From NCBI GenBank assembly GCA_016714785.1, contig JADKCC010000045.1, forward strand, positions 1 through 64,000: a DNA stretch of 64,000 bases, in the 5' to 3' direction. The DNA comes from Saprospiraceae bacterium (GTDB taxonomy: Bacteria; Bacteroidota; Bacteroidia; Chitinophagales; Saprospiraceae). Below the pieces are notes generated by a model that was given only the letters and a program-made list of their open reading frames with translations, had not been told where the DNA came from and did no database searches. Below are positions 1 through 8,613 of the stretch, piece after piece (positions within the stretch are counted from its first letter, which is position 1; each line of letters opens with the position of its first letter). A program made the translations under genes and the position numbers.

Positions 1-756
1 CAAAAACTCATTGATCTCGAAAATGGCCTGTCTTTTACAAGTGTGGTCAAAAGGTCTTTTAGTGCTATCTTTGGAAAAGAATCTAGTCTAAAGGAATGGC
101 TCACAACCCAAGCCAAGGATTTCGAGCTTAAACTAAATACATCGCTCCGTGAAAAACTACAAAATGGTATCATAGATGTGGCCGAAAACATACAAATCAT
201 GGGTAAACTTGTGGACAACAAACTTAGATACTCAGAGACTATCTTAAAAAATAATGACGAGATATTTGCAGATATTGCTGAAAGGCGAATCAATGTCTTG
301 AAAGATTTGCAACAAAGTTTTGGTCAGTTTATGAATAATGCAGAGAATTTTTATGATGAAGGAATGGTCTCAGAGTCTTCCAAAATGACACCAAATCTTG
401 CAGCAGGTGGAGGTGTAGCCATTGTAGGTGTTATCTTGGCAGCAGTAGCACAAGGTGCAGTATTTGATATTACGGGTGGTGTATTGACGGCAGTTGGAGT
501 GTTATTTGCGGGTGTGACATTAGGTTTAAATCGAAGTAAAGTCATCACTAAATTTGAAGAAGAAATAGTCAAAGGCCGTATAAAAATGAAGGAAGAAGTC
601 ACAGAAAAACTTACAGATTATACCCAAAGGATCAGAACCAAAATTGAAGCCAACTTCTTTGAGTTTGATCAACTGCTAGAAAAAGAAGGACTTACCATAT
701 TAAGGGTAAATAAAGTACAGGATGAAATCAAAGTCGAATTGAAATCTATGATTTAA
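1..756 (+). CDS. Dynamin-like GTPase, C-terminal part (5' end cut by window edge)
   Basis: The frame is open from base 1, so the apparent GTG start at 43 is internal and the GTPase domain lies outside the window. What is visible is a long helical region, then two adjacent hydrophobic, Gly/Ala-rich segments (about residues 120-165 of the visible part) that look like a membrane-inserting hairpin, followed by another charged helical stretch. That layout, helical stalk, hydrophobic paddle, helical tail, is typical of bacterial dynamin-like and mitofusin-like proteins that remodel membranes. No G motifs are present in the visible part, so the family call rests on architecture alone. It ends about 80 bp before the T9SS plug gene on the same strand. 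Confidence 0.55.
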   Translation, partial: QKLIDLENGLSFTSVVKRSFSAIFGKESSLKEWLTTQAKDFELKLNTSLREKLQNGIIDVAENIQIMGKLVDNKLRYSETILKNNDEIFADIAERRINVLKDLQQSFGQFMNNAENFYDEGMVSESSKMTPNLAAGGGVAIVGVILAAVAQGAVFDITGGVLTAVGVLFAGVTLGLNRSKVITKFEEEIVKGRIKMKEEVTEKLTDYTQRIRTKIEANFFEFDQLLEKEGLTILRVNKVQDEIKVELKSMI

Positions 757-837
757 TCCACCTTTTAATAGTATTTTAACACTAATAATACAATAACATA
801 CGTTCAATTGATATCAAAACTTAAAACTTATTTAAAA

Positions 838-2259
838 ATGAAGTATTTTTTCTCAATCATCTTTACATTGTCATCCTTTTGGGTTATTGCTTTAGACAAT
901 TATAACTTTGATTTCACTAATAATGTCTATGACAACGATATAAAAACGGTTACTTTAGAAATCAATAATCTACCAACCAATTTTCCAGTGATGTCTATGA
1001 GTAGTGGTCAGTTTGTTATGTTAAAATTTGACGATTTACTTAATGAAGAGCGTACACTTTATTATAGAATTATCCATTGTGATAAAGATTGGAATCAATC
1101 AAGCCTTAGAGAATTAGATTATTTAATAGGTTTTAATGATGAAAGGCTTCGCAAATATGAATATTCCGCAAATACGAGGCTGCAATACATACATTACTGG
1201 CAACAGTTTCCAAATAAAGATACAAAATTTAAGGTTTCTGGAAATTATCTTCTTGTAATCTATGAAGACAATATAGATCAGCCGATAATCACCAGAAGAT
1301 TTGTGATCACTGAAAATGTAGTAGGAACTGCCATCACAAGTATCTATCCTTCGGATGTCCAAAATATACGTTACAAACAAGAACTTCAAGTAAATGTAGC
1401 TTTAGATAAGTTTAAAATGCGAAACCCAATGGAAGAAGTGAGTATCGTCATGTTACAAAACGAAAACTGGGAAAACGCCATACACGCCAAACCATCATTT
1501 TTTGGTGGCACCAATTTGCGATTCAATAAATTAAAAACTTTTGAATGGTGGGGCTTAGCTGAATATAGAGAATTTGACACAAGATCGCTCATTCGTTTAG
1601 GAAGAAATATCAAGTTTATAGAACGGAGAACTGATGGAACTGAAATAACACTTCACGCAGATTTGCCAAGACGAAATAAAGTACATTTAGCAACTTTTGA
1701 TTTTAATGGTCGCTTTTTTGTAGAGAATTTTGAAAGAGCAGGTACACGTCGTATCACAGATGTCTTGGATGAGTATGCCGCGACAGTGTCTGCTGACCAG
1801 ACGCTGCGCCAAACGCTTCGTGACTCGCTACTAGCAGGTATAAGTACCAGAAATTCCCTCCTAGACTCAGAGTACCAAGCTGAAGAACGAAATATAAGAG
1901 CGGACTATACCAACAATGTATTTTTCTTGGACGATGATATAAATTTGAAAAGTAATCAGGATATCTACATCTTAGGCTCTATGAATAACTGGATGCCTTC
2001 GGAAGAATACCGTATGAGATATGATGCCAATAGAGATATGTACACCACACAAGTACTTATGAAACAAGGTTATTATAATTACTACTACGGGATAGTGGAA
2101 AATGGCGAAAAGATTGATTATGCAACAATGGAGGGAAGCTGGAATGAAACCGAAAACGATTATCAAGTTTTGATCTATTTTAGAGGGTTAGGAGACTTAT
2201 ATGATCGGGTGATCGGGTATCAAACGTACAACACAAACTCCAATTTGCTCAGGAATTAA
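838..2259 (+). CDS. Type IX secretion system plug protein (DUF5103 family)
   Basis: 473 aa beginning at the ATG at 838; a TTG 30 bases upstream is in frame, but the ATG start gives a clean signal peptide (KYFFSIIFTLSSFWVIA). The protein has the DUF5103 layout: an N-terminal beta domain about 20-165, a middle domain, and a C-terminal immunoglobulin/CBM48-like domain around 370-473 with an IYILGSMNNW stretch. In Flavobacterium johnsoniae the homologous Plug protein binds the SprA translocon and closes its periplasmic side. It therefore probably acts in the periplasm or at the outer membrane as part of T9SS, consistent with a T9SS sorting domain near 60.1 kb. It is not in an operon with other T9SS genes here and converges on cmk. 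Confidence 0.85.
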   Translation: MKYFFSIIFTLSSFWVIALDNYNFDFTNNVYDNDIKTVTLEINNLPTNFPVMSMSSGQFVMLKFDDLLNEERTLYYRIIHCDKDWNQSSLRELDYLIGFNDERLRKYEYSANTRLQYIHYWQQFPNKDTKFKVSGNYLLVIYEDNIDQPIITRRFVITENVVGTAITSIYPSDVQNIRYKQELQVNVALDKFKMRNPMEEVSIVMLQNENWENAIHAKPSFFGGTNLRFNKLKTFEWWGLAEYREFDTRSLIRLGRNIKFIERRTDGTEITLHADLPRRNKVHLATFDFNGRFFVENFERAGTRRITDVLDEYAATVSADQTLRQTLRDSLLAGISTRNSLLDSEYQAEERNIRADYTNNVFFLDDDINLKSNQDIYILGSMNNWMPSEEYRMRYDANRDMYTTQVLMKQGYYNYYYGIVENGEKIDYATMEGSWNETENDYQVLIYFRGLGDLYDRVIGYQTYNTNSNLLRN

Positions 2260-2358
2260 TAAATTTATTTTGTTACTTTAGTTAAAAAGATAAAACAGAT
2301 ATCTTACGGCTTTATGTTACGCAGACTTATGTAAAGTTCCAGATTAATATAATAGGGT

Positions 2359-3057
2359 TTAACCTATTTCCTTGAGTTTGGTCAATATAATAGATTCCAC
2401 AAGACTAAATTGTGCATCAATACTCAGATCAGTATTATCTATCAAGATGGCGTCATCGGCTTGTTTTAGTGGGCTATCAGCTCTTTCGGTATCAATTTTA
2501 TCTCGATGCGCAAGATTAGATATTATGTCTTGTAAGTCCGCCTTTTGATTTTTAAACAACATTTCGTTGTACCGCCTTTGAGCTCTAATTATAGGATCAG
2601 CCAATACAAAAAATTTAAGATCTGCATTAGGAAAAACAACTGTTCCAATATCTCTTCCATCCATGACCAATCCAATTTTTCCTGCCATGTCACGTTGCAA
2701 AGCTACCATTTTGCGTCTTACATGAGAGAGTGCAGATACTTCACTTACAAAACTAGATACTGCTAGTGATCTTATTTCCGATTCCACATTTTTGCCATTA
2801 AGAAAGGTAGTATTATAGCCATCAACAATATCAAAAGTGATGTGGATAGCTGTTAAAGCTTTGATTACTTGAAGCTCATCACTGATATCTATGTGTTGCT
2901 GCTGAAAATATAGTGTTGCAGCCCTATACATAGCTCCTGTATCTACAAATATCAAATTGAATCTTTTCGCTATTTGTTTAGCCAGTGTGGACTTGCCACA
3001 CGACGAATAACCATCTATAGCTATGATAATGGGATGGGAAGTGGGATGTTGTTCCAA
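2359..3057 (-). CDS. cmk: Cytidylate kinase
   Basis: 232 aa, close to the usual 220-230. It phosphorylates CMP and dCMP with ATP in the cytoplasm. The P-loop GYSSCGKST is at residues 16-24, followed by the FVDTGAMYRA motif of CMP kinases, a GRDIGTVVFP motif and the SPLKQADDA substrate region. No ATG fits; the TTG at 3057 is the only start that includes the beta strand before the P-loop and it follows closely after a promoter-like sequence (3080-3109). Downstream of DUF2795 but separated from it by a terminator, so probably transcribed on its own. Confidence 0.95.
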   Translation of the reverse strand: MEQHPTSHPIIIAIDGYSSCGKSTLAKQIAKRFNLIFVDTGAMYRAATLYFQQQHIDISDELQVIKALTAIHITFDIVDGYNTTFLNGKNVESEIRSLAVSSFVSEVSALSHVRRKMVALQRDMAGKIGLVMDGRDIGTVVFPNADLKFFVLADPIIRAQRRYNEMLFKNQKADLQDIISNLAHRDKIDTERADSPLKQADDAILIDNTDLSIDAQFSLVESIILTKLKEIG

Positions 3058-3079
3058 AGAATTGAGGGATTAGGTTGCA

Positions 3080-3109
3080 CAAAATTAAAAAAGTCCTGCA
3101 ATAAATCAA
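3080..3109 (-). promoter_or_regulatory. Putative cmk promoter
   Basis: On the minus strand TTG, 19 bases, then TAATTTTG, matching the Bacteroidota primary sigma pattern (TTTG-N17-23-TAnnTTTG). The -33 element lies inside the terminator hairpin of the upstream gene. The predicted start of transcription is about 16 bases before the TTG start of cmk. Confidence 0.5.
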
Positions 3110-3123
3110 TACAACAGGACTTT
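3086..3123 (-). terminator. Rho-independent terminator of the DUF2795 gene
   Basis: Inverted repeat AAAGTCCTG/CAGGACTTT with a 16-base loop, followed on the minus strand by six T. It lies directly after the stop codon of the DUF2795 gene. Confidence 0.85.
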
Positions 3124-3150
3124 CTTTATGCTTAAAAAATGAGTCGGATT

Positions 3151-3372
3151 TTAATATTCCTCTTCATTAAATAAAAAATCGTCTTTACGCGGATAGTCCG
3201 GCCAGATATCTTCCATAGATTCGTAAATCTCAAATTCATCTTCTAGTTCTTGAAGATTTTCTATCACCTCAAGTGGTGCACCTGATCTTATGGCATAATC
3301 AATCAACTCATCACGTGTAGCTGGCCACGGAGCGTCTTCAAGGTTGTGTGCTAATTCTAATGTCCAATACAT
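3151..3372 (-). CDS. DUF2795 domain small acidic protein
   Basis: 73 aa, very acidic at the C-terminus. The core W-x-LELAHNLEDAPWPATRDELIDYAIRSG region is the DUF2795 signature seen across Bacteroidota, where the proteins are about 73 aa and share a conserved Asp/Glu-rich tail ending in a short EEEY-like motif. Function is unknown. ATG start at 3372; its own terminator follows at 3086-3123, and the queA terminator lies before it, so it forms a single-gene unit. Confidence 0.85.
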   Translation of the reverse strand: MYWTLELAHNLEDAPWPATRDELIDYAIRSGAPLEVIENLQELEDEFEIYESMEDIWPDYPRKDDFLFNEEEY

Positions 3373-3430
3373 AGGAGGTATGCTAAAATTAAATGTTTAA
3401 AAAAAAATTGATCTCTTGTACTTACAACGC

Positions 3431-3479
3431 AAAAAAGTGGACTAAGTTACATTTTTAGAAAAAATATTGTAAGCCCACT
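3431..3479 (-). terminator. Rho-independent terminator of queA
   Basis: On the minus strand AGTGGGCT pairs with AGTCCACT (one G-U pair) and is followed by six T. It is located 60-110 bases after the queA stop codon. The loop is long (28 bases). Confidence 0.65.
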
Positions 3480-3538
3480 CTTTAAATACTTATTTGGCTA
3501 AAAAAGTTCAAAAGGATTTACCTTATTGTCAAAAGAAA

Positions 3539-4603
3539 TTAAATGATCAACATGGCATCACCATAACTGAAAAACCTATACTTTTCTTTTACAGCTTCTT
3601 GGTAAGCTTCCATTATGAGATCGAATCCACCAAAAGCCGCTACCATGATGATAAGACTTGTCTTCGGCAAATGGAAATTTGTAATCATACTGTTGGCAAT
3701 ACTAAAATCATAAGGAGGATAAATAAACAAATTTGTCCAACCTTCTGATGGCTTCAGCAAGCCCGTTGCTGATACAGATGACTCAATAGTTCTCATGGAT
3801 GTGGTTCCTACAGCACAAATCCTGTGGTTACCTTCTTTAGATTTATTGACCAATTGTGCGGCACTTTCAGGTATGCTATAATATTCAGCATCCATTTTGT
3901 GTTTGGAAAGGTCTTCTACGTCTATACTTCTAAAAGTCCCTAATCCCACATGAAGGGTTACTTCAGCGAGCTCTGTACCTTTGATTTCCAACCTTTTCAT
4001 GAGTTCTTTAGAAAAATGTAACCCAGCAGTTGGTGCAGCTACAGCGCCAGTCTCCTTCGCATATACCGTTTGATATCGTTCATCGTCTAAGTCTTCAGGT
4101 ATTCTTGTGATGTATTTTGGCAATGGCATACTTCCCAGTTGCTTCAAGACATCTCTAAACTGCTCATCTGTTCCGTCATAGAAAAACCTAATCGTCCTAC
4201 CTCTTGAAGTAGTATTATCCACAACTTCAGCTACTAGGATGTCATTTCCTTTATCGTCTGCAAAATACAATTTGTTGCCAACACGGATTTTTCTCGCAGG
4301 ATCTACCAATACATCCCATAGTTTCGCATCCGCATTAAGCTCGCGCAGGAGAAAAACTTCTATTTTTGCACCAGTTTTTTCTTTTTTACCATACATCCTT
4401 GCAGGAAATACCTTGGTATTATTAAAAATAAGTGCATCGCCATCATCAAAATAATCCAAAACATCTCTGAATATTTTGTGTTCTATCTTTCCTGTTTTGC
4501 GATCTACTACCATCAGTCTTGCCTGATCTCTTTCTTGTGTAGGATACTGAGCTATCAGATCTTCGGGCAGCTCAAACTTAAATTGAGAAAGTTTAGTCCT
4601 CAT
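3539..4603 (-). CDS. queA: S-adenosylmethionine:tRNA ribosyltransferase-isomerase
   Basis: 354 aa, normal length. QueA transfers the ribosyl part of SAM onto preQ1 at position 34 of tRNAs with GUN anticodons, giving epoxyqueuosine. Family landmarks: the N-terminal FDYELP-like FKFELPEDLIAQYP, the NNTKVFPARMYG motif near residue 60, AAPTAGLHFS around 190, a VTLHVGLGTF motif, and the C-terminal ITNFHLPKTSLIIMVAAFGG. ATG start at 4603 with a good promoter 30 bases upstream. Single gene with its own terminator. Confidence 0.97.
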   Translation of the reverse strand: MRTKLSQFKFELPEDLIAQYPTQERDQARLMVVDRKTGKIEHKIFRDVLDYFDDGDALIFNNTKVFPARMYGKKEKTGAKIEVFLLRELNADAKLWDVLVDPARKIRVGNKLYFADDKGNDILVAEVVDNTTSRGRTIRFFYDGTDEQFRDVLKQLGSMPLPKYITRIPEDLDDERYQTVYAKETGAVAAPTAGLHFSKELMKRLEIKGTELAEVTLHVGLGTFRSIDVEDLSKHKMDAEYYSIPESAAQLVNKSKEGNHRICAVGTTSMRTIESSVSATGLLKPSEGWTNLFIYPPYDFSIANSMITNFHLPKTSLIIMVAAFGGFDLIMEAYQEAVKEKYRFFSYGDAMLII

Positions 4604-4633
4604 TGATTTTTCTATTTTTTTTTAAAAGGAGTG

Positions 4634-4663
4634 CAAAAGTATGAATCTTTAGACACTATACAA
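4634..4663 (-). promoter_or_regulatory. Putative queA promoter
   Basis: Minus-strand TTG, 19 bases, TACTTTTG: both Bacteroidota sigma elements at the preferred spacing. The -7 element ends 31 bases before the queA ATG. Confidence 0.6.
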
Positions 4664-5129
4664 CATATATTTGTTTGGTTTTGTTATAAAAATATTATAT
4701 TTAGAAAAACATTATATGCAAAAATGATAAAAAACAATGTAATTCCTATCATTTTATACATTGAATTTACCAGATGGTTTTAAATCTAAAGTCTCCATGC
4801 TGTACTATTGAGCTATCTCAGAAAAGTCAAAAATAAAAATTATCACAAAGATCAAAGGCCACAAAGTTCCTAAAATAATGATTATCAACTGTTTGAAATA
4901 GATGCTTCATTGTGTTTTTGTGCTTTTGCACTAAAATTACATGGTTTACAATGAAATCTGCATGCAATAAGGCTGACCAATCATCAAAACCTAATTTTAG
5001 TCAATAAAACCATCATTCTACCGATAAATATTCTACTTTCATCTAATGAATGTTCAAATGTTGATAAATAGTATTTAATTTGCATGAATTTAGGGCGATT
5101 ACACCATTATTGGCTTAATAATATACAAG
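4664..5129. other. AT-rich intergenic region without a recognisable gene
   Basis: About 465 bases between divergent queA and the permease gene. Nothing coding was recognised. It holds short pieces of the type ccacaaag / tttgtgctttt (near 4858 and 4913) that recur in a related form near 49284; these look like worn intergenic repeats rather than sites of known function. Confidence 0.4.
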
Positions 5130-6383
5130 ATGTCTATATTTTTAAAAATTATTTGGGAAAGTTTAATGCAAGCATTGGGCTCATTACGTGGAAATAAACT
5201 TAGAACTTTCCTATCGCTACTCGGCATTACCATTGGAATATTCTGTATTATCACTGTAAAATCTGCAGTAGATTCGTTGCAGGCAAATATAGTGGAGGGT
5301 TTTAATGAATTGGGTAGTGATGTCATCTATTTGGACAAAATGCCTTGGAATGAAGATCCAGGAGACAATTACTGGAAATACGCCAAAAGACCTGATCCAT
5401 CTATGGATGACTATAAAGCCATTAAAAGAAAATCAAAACTAGCAGATAATGTTTCATTTACCATATTTACAGGCGGGCGTACTGTGAAACATCTTTCGAG
5501 CTCGGTATCCAATGCCTTTATCATGGGTTCAACCTACGAATATGCAGCTATCCAGGGTGTGAAAATACAAGAAGGAAGATACTTTACACAAAGTGAATAC
5601 GAATCAGGTACCAACAAAGTCATCTTAGGTTTTAAATTGTACAATGAACTTTTCAAGAATTTTAATGGTATCGGAAAAGAAGTAAAATTATTTGGGCAAA
5701 ACTTCCAAGTAATCGGATACCTCGAATCAGAAGGAGATAATGCGTTCAATTTTATCAATTTTGACGATGTAATATGGCTTGGATATAATTCTGTCAAAAA
5801 ATATATCAATGTCAAAGAAGAGTCTAATGTAGGTCGTATGCTAAATATTAAAGCAAAAGATGGTACAGACATACAAGAACTCAAAGGTGAAATAGCTGGC
5901 ATCATCAGAGCAGTGAGAAGACAAAAACCTTTGGAAGCAGACAATTTTGCACTTAATGAATTATCAATGTTATCAGAAGTATTGGACAGCGTATTCAAGG
6001 TATTAAATATTGCTGGGTTGATTATCGGTATTTTTGCATTGATTGTAGGAATGGTTAGTGTTGCCAATATTATGTTTGTATCAGTCAAAGAACGAACTAG
6101 TATCATTGGTATTAAGAAAGCCTTAGGGGCCAAACGCTATATCATTTTGATGGAATTCCTTATAGAATCTATTATTTTGTGCATTATTGGAGGCTTGATT
6201 GGTTTGATATTGGTGTATGTTAGCTTGTTTTTAATCTCGTTGGCCATTCCATTTAAAATGTCTCTATCGCTTCTAAATGTCACTATAGGAGTAGGTACAT
6301 CTATAGCAGTGGGTATAATAGCAGGCATCATACCAGCTAGTCAAGCATCTGGAATGAACCCAGTAGAAGCGATTCGTTCTTAG
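5130..6383 (+). CDS. MacB/FtsX-family ABC transporter permease
   Basis: 417 aa. The N-terminus has the family hallmark: an amphipathic stretch, then GSLRGNKLRTFLSLLGITIGI leading into the first membrane helix (about 25-47). A periplasmic core domain (about 48-280) follows, then three C-terminal membrane helices (about 285-310, 335-365, 375-400) with the conserved ERTSIIGIKKALGAKR loop. Such permeases act with a MacB/LolD-type ATPase in extruding or extracting lipoproteins, peptides or drugs from the inner membrane outer leaflet. No ATPase or periplasmic adaptor gene is next to it. The following membrane-protein gene starts 18 bases later, suggesting co-transcription. Confidence 0.85.
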   Translation: MSIFLKIIWESLMQALGSLRGNKLRTFLSLLGITIGIFCIITVKSAVDSLQANIVEGFNELGSDVIYLDKMPWNEDPGDNYWKYAKRPDPSMDDYKAIKRKSKLADNVSFTIFTGGRTVKHLSSSVSNAFIMGSTYEYAAIQGVKIQEGRYFTQSEYESGTNKVILGFKLYNELFKNFNGIGKEVKLFGQNFQVIGYLESEGDNAFNFINFDDVIWLGYNSVKKYINVKEESNVGRMLNIKAKDGTDIQELKGEIAGIIRAVRRQKPLEADNFALNELSMLSEVLDSVFKVLNIAGLIIGIFALIVGMVSVANIMFVSVKERTSIIGIKKALGAKRYIILMEFLIESIILCIIGGLIGLILVYVSLFLISLAIPFKMSLSLLNVTIGVGTSIAVGIIAGIIPASQASGMNPVEAIRS

Positions 6384-6401
6384 TCAATCAAATAGAAATA
6401 T

Positions 6402-7172
6402 ATGGACATAACAACTTTTGTTTTACAGGTAAAAAATATAACAGATAAGTTAATAAATACCATTCCATTCATCATTCAAAACAAACTTTGGTATGGCTTT
6501 TTTAAGCACAGAATTGTGCTAACGATTTCAATAATTACCGCTATTGTTGTTCCATTTTCATTTTTTAATTTCATAAGTGACTATCTGCAATCATTAGCAA
6601 AAGTATCCACTCCTCAACTATTAGCATCCACATCCAGTGATCAAAATATCAATTTCAATAAACTCTTTGAAGGTACGCACACTTATTTATTGATGATATT
6701 AGTGCATCTTCTCAATATTTATTTTTCCAACAAAACCATTGAAAGATTATCAGGCGTAACGATCGATTTGTCCGTAAAAGAAATGATCTATTCTTACTTT
6801 AGAAATTTGAAAGTAATCGTGAGGACATGGTTTACCGAACTGGTATTGGGTATCGGAATCTCCATCATTGTAGGAATATTTGGTCCAGACTGGATGGTTG
6901 ATACATTGAAGTTTTTGCTAGGATGCTATTTTTTAGGGTACATATTTATTGACAATTATAATGCAACTTTTGCAATATCCATCAATAATAGTTTTCAAAT
7001 TATAAAACATCATGCAGGCGCAGCGATAAGTTTAGGATTGGTAGCCAAAATATTATTGCTTATACCATTTATTGGCATCATTTTGACATCATTTATTTGT
7101 GGAGTGGCGGCTACTTGGTATATGCACACATCGGCAGATAAGCAGGAAAGTACTTTGGCTTTTGTAGAATAA
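6402..7172 (+). CDS. Multi-pass membrane protein, possibly EI24/CysZ-like
   Basis: 256 aa with about five to six hydrophobic segments (about 40-62, 90-108, 142-160, 165-185, 210-240). Layout and the long amphipathic first part resemble EI24-domain proteins, but no diagnostic motif is clear. It starts 18 bases after the MacB-type permease, so the two probably form an operon. Function not known. Confidence 0.5.
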   Translation: MDITTFVLQVKNITDKLINTIPFIIQNKLWYGFFKHRIVLTISIITAIVVPFSFFNFISDYLQSLAKVSTPQLLASTSSDQNINFNKLFEGTHTYLLMILVHLLNIYFSNKTIERLSGVTIDLSVKEMIYSYFRNLKVIVRTWFTELVLGIGISIIVGIFGPDWMVDTLKFLLGCYFLGYIFIDNYNATFAISINNSFQIIKHHAGAAISLGLVAKILLLIPFIGIILTSFICGVAATWYMHTSADKQESTLAFVE

Positions 7173-7403
7173 AAAACACCTTTGTACAAAGTCTCAAACT
7201 TTAATACCAGTAACGTACGTTCTCCTGACCGGAATAATAATTCGCTAAATTTATAGATGAGTTTGGCGTGATATCTCATACCAATTCACATATAAACATT
7301 CATGTCCCTTACTTGGTGAATTCTCCTAACTTCGTTGACATAACTGATCGGTCTATTAGGGTTGATATTTCTTGCAAATTAGTTTTGCAAGTCCATTATA
7401 GCT

Positions 7404-7606
7404 TCAAAATTGATACCCTACCCTAAAGTCCAATCCAACCAAAAATGGAATAATACAGCCCGTTGTGCCTTGACTTTCATCTACAATATTGGTCAAAGAT
7501 CGCACAGCCATACCATTCAATTCTAAAGATAAATGGTCACTTAGCTTGTATTGTACACCTAGTTTTCCGATGCCCGAGTGGATAGACCCTCGGCAATAAA
7601 TGATGG
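7404..7606 (-). pseudogene. C-terminal remnant of an outer-membrane beta-barrel protein
   Basis: The frame reads as the last strands of a small barrel: GKLGVQYKLSDHLSLELNG, then a final strand LDFRVGYQF ending with the terminal Phe recognised by the BAM machinery. No signal peptide or earlier strands remain; upstream the frame runs into the end of the SnoaL-like gene, which is read in another frame. A 21-base piece of this tail (7418-7438) recurs exactly at 52386-52406. Confidence 0.5.
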
Positions 7607-8044
7607 CTATTTCAGTTTTAGCATCAATTGAAAAGCCAAATCCGAAGCTATCCATTCTTCAATTATTTTGTCTTTATCAAAACGAGAAACAACGATTTCA
7701 TACCATTTAACTTTTTTGTGAGAAGCAGGTATTCCTTTTAAGTCAGCTTTATGTGTCCCACTAAAGGTTCTTTGCCAAGTCAATACATTGTCATACTGGG
7801 ATAAAATCTCAATTTTTTTGATCTTTATATCGGGAATTGAAGTCCTTACTTGATTGGTAAATTGCTTAATAAACTTATGACCGTGATAGGTCTTTTCTCC
7901 AGCATGAGCAATATAGTCAGTTGAAAAAGAAATGTCAACAATGTTCAAATTCCCTTGTCCAATTAACTGATCGGCCATGTATTTAATCTGATTTAATTTG
8001 TCCAAATTATTATGTTTTAGGCTATTGATGTTTGTTTCATGCAA
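7607..8044 (-). CDS. SnoaL/NTF2-like ester cyclase family protein
   Basis: 145 aa, the usual size of a single cone-fold SnoaL-like domain. The helix QIKYMADQLIGQGNLNIVD followed by FSTDYIAHAG resembles the N-terminal part of polyketide-cyclase-like ester cyclases, and YHGHKFIKQFTNQVRTSIPDI and the WxxxDLAFQLMLKL tail also fit. The start used is the TTG at 8044, immediately after the stop of the DUF3299 gene; the next ATG would remove the first helix of the fold. Substrate unknown. Confidence 0.65.
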   Translation of the reverse strand: MHETNINSLKHNNLDKLNQIKYMADQLIGQGNLNIVDISFSTDYIAHAGEKTYHGHKFIKQFTNQVRTSIPDIKIKKIEILSQYDNVLTWQRTFSGTHKADLKGIPASHKKVKWYEIVVSRFDKDKIIEEWIASDLAFQLMLKLK

Positions 8045-8506
8045 TTATTTTATGGAGATAATCTCAACATCCACTAAACTATACATCCAATCATCCACAT
8101 CCGTGCCATTCAGAATAAATTTGCCTGTAAGTATTACATTGGCATCCATTTTTAGCTTGCCCGGATCACCTTTGAATTTCAATCCCATCACCGTTTCAGG
8201 ACCTGCTTTGCCACAAAAAAAACATGCCGCATAAGTATTTTTACTTAAAGCCCAAGTAGTTTTATCTACGGGTACTAAATATCCTTTGATGACCACCTGT
8301 TTATTCGTTAGTTTCTTGATTTTTTTTGAAAATTCAGGTAGATACACCGTCCCATAAATTTCATGTGGTGCTTCTTTATACTCTAGATCATTCAATATCA
8401 ACCACGTAATGGTATCCTTAACAAGCGGAACTGGTAAGACGCTTGCATTGACAGATGATGAATATAAACAAACACAACTAAAAAACAATATAAAAACTTT
8501 TTGCAT
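8045..8506 (-). CDS. DUF3299 domain exported protein
   Basis: 153 aa from the ATG at 8506, which gives a signal peptide (QKVFILFFSCVCLYSSSVNA); the longer TTG form (8533) would begin inside a promoter-like TATATTTG sequence at 8531-8538. The mature part has the DUF3299 pattern: IKGYLVPVDKTTWALSKN, then a FFCGKAGPETVM segment with paired-type cysteines (also one before it, ACFFC), and a C-terminal beta part (DDWMYSLVDVEII). The family sits in the periplasm, often near metal-uptake genes; the CxxC suggests redox or metal binding. The next gene begins directly at its stop codon, so the two are coupled. Confidence 0.7.
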   Translation of the reverse strand: MQKVFILFFSCVCLYSSSVNASVLPVPLVKDTITWLILNDLEYKEAPHEIYGTVYLPEFSKKIKKLTNKQVVIKGYLVPVDKTTWALSKNTYAACFFCGKAGPETVMGLKFKGDPGKLKMDANVILTGKFILNGTDVDDWMYSLVDVEIISIK

Positions 8507-8613
8507 CGGTTGATTTTTAGAAATTTTACGCAAATATACAACTTACCCTTCGATAATATATTAAGAAAGGACTGACCAAGGGTGTTAAATGTTTCATAAA
8601 AGCTAAGATAGAT

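Noticed and set aside
7173..7200. CTTTGTACAAAG palindrome after the membrane-protein gene as a terminator
   Set aside because: Six-base AT-rich stem without a following T run.
7010..7279. Minus-strand frame of 89 aa overlapping the membrane-protein gene
   Set aside because: Mostly antisense to the 3' end of 6402-7172; no domain or signal.
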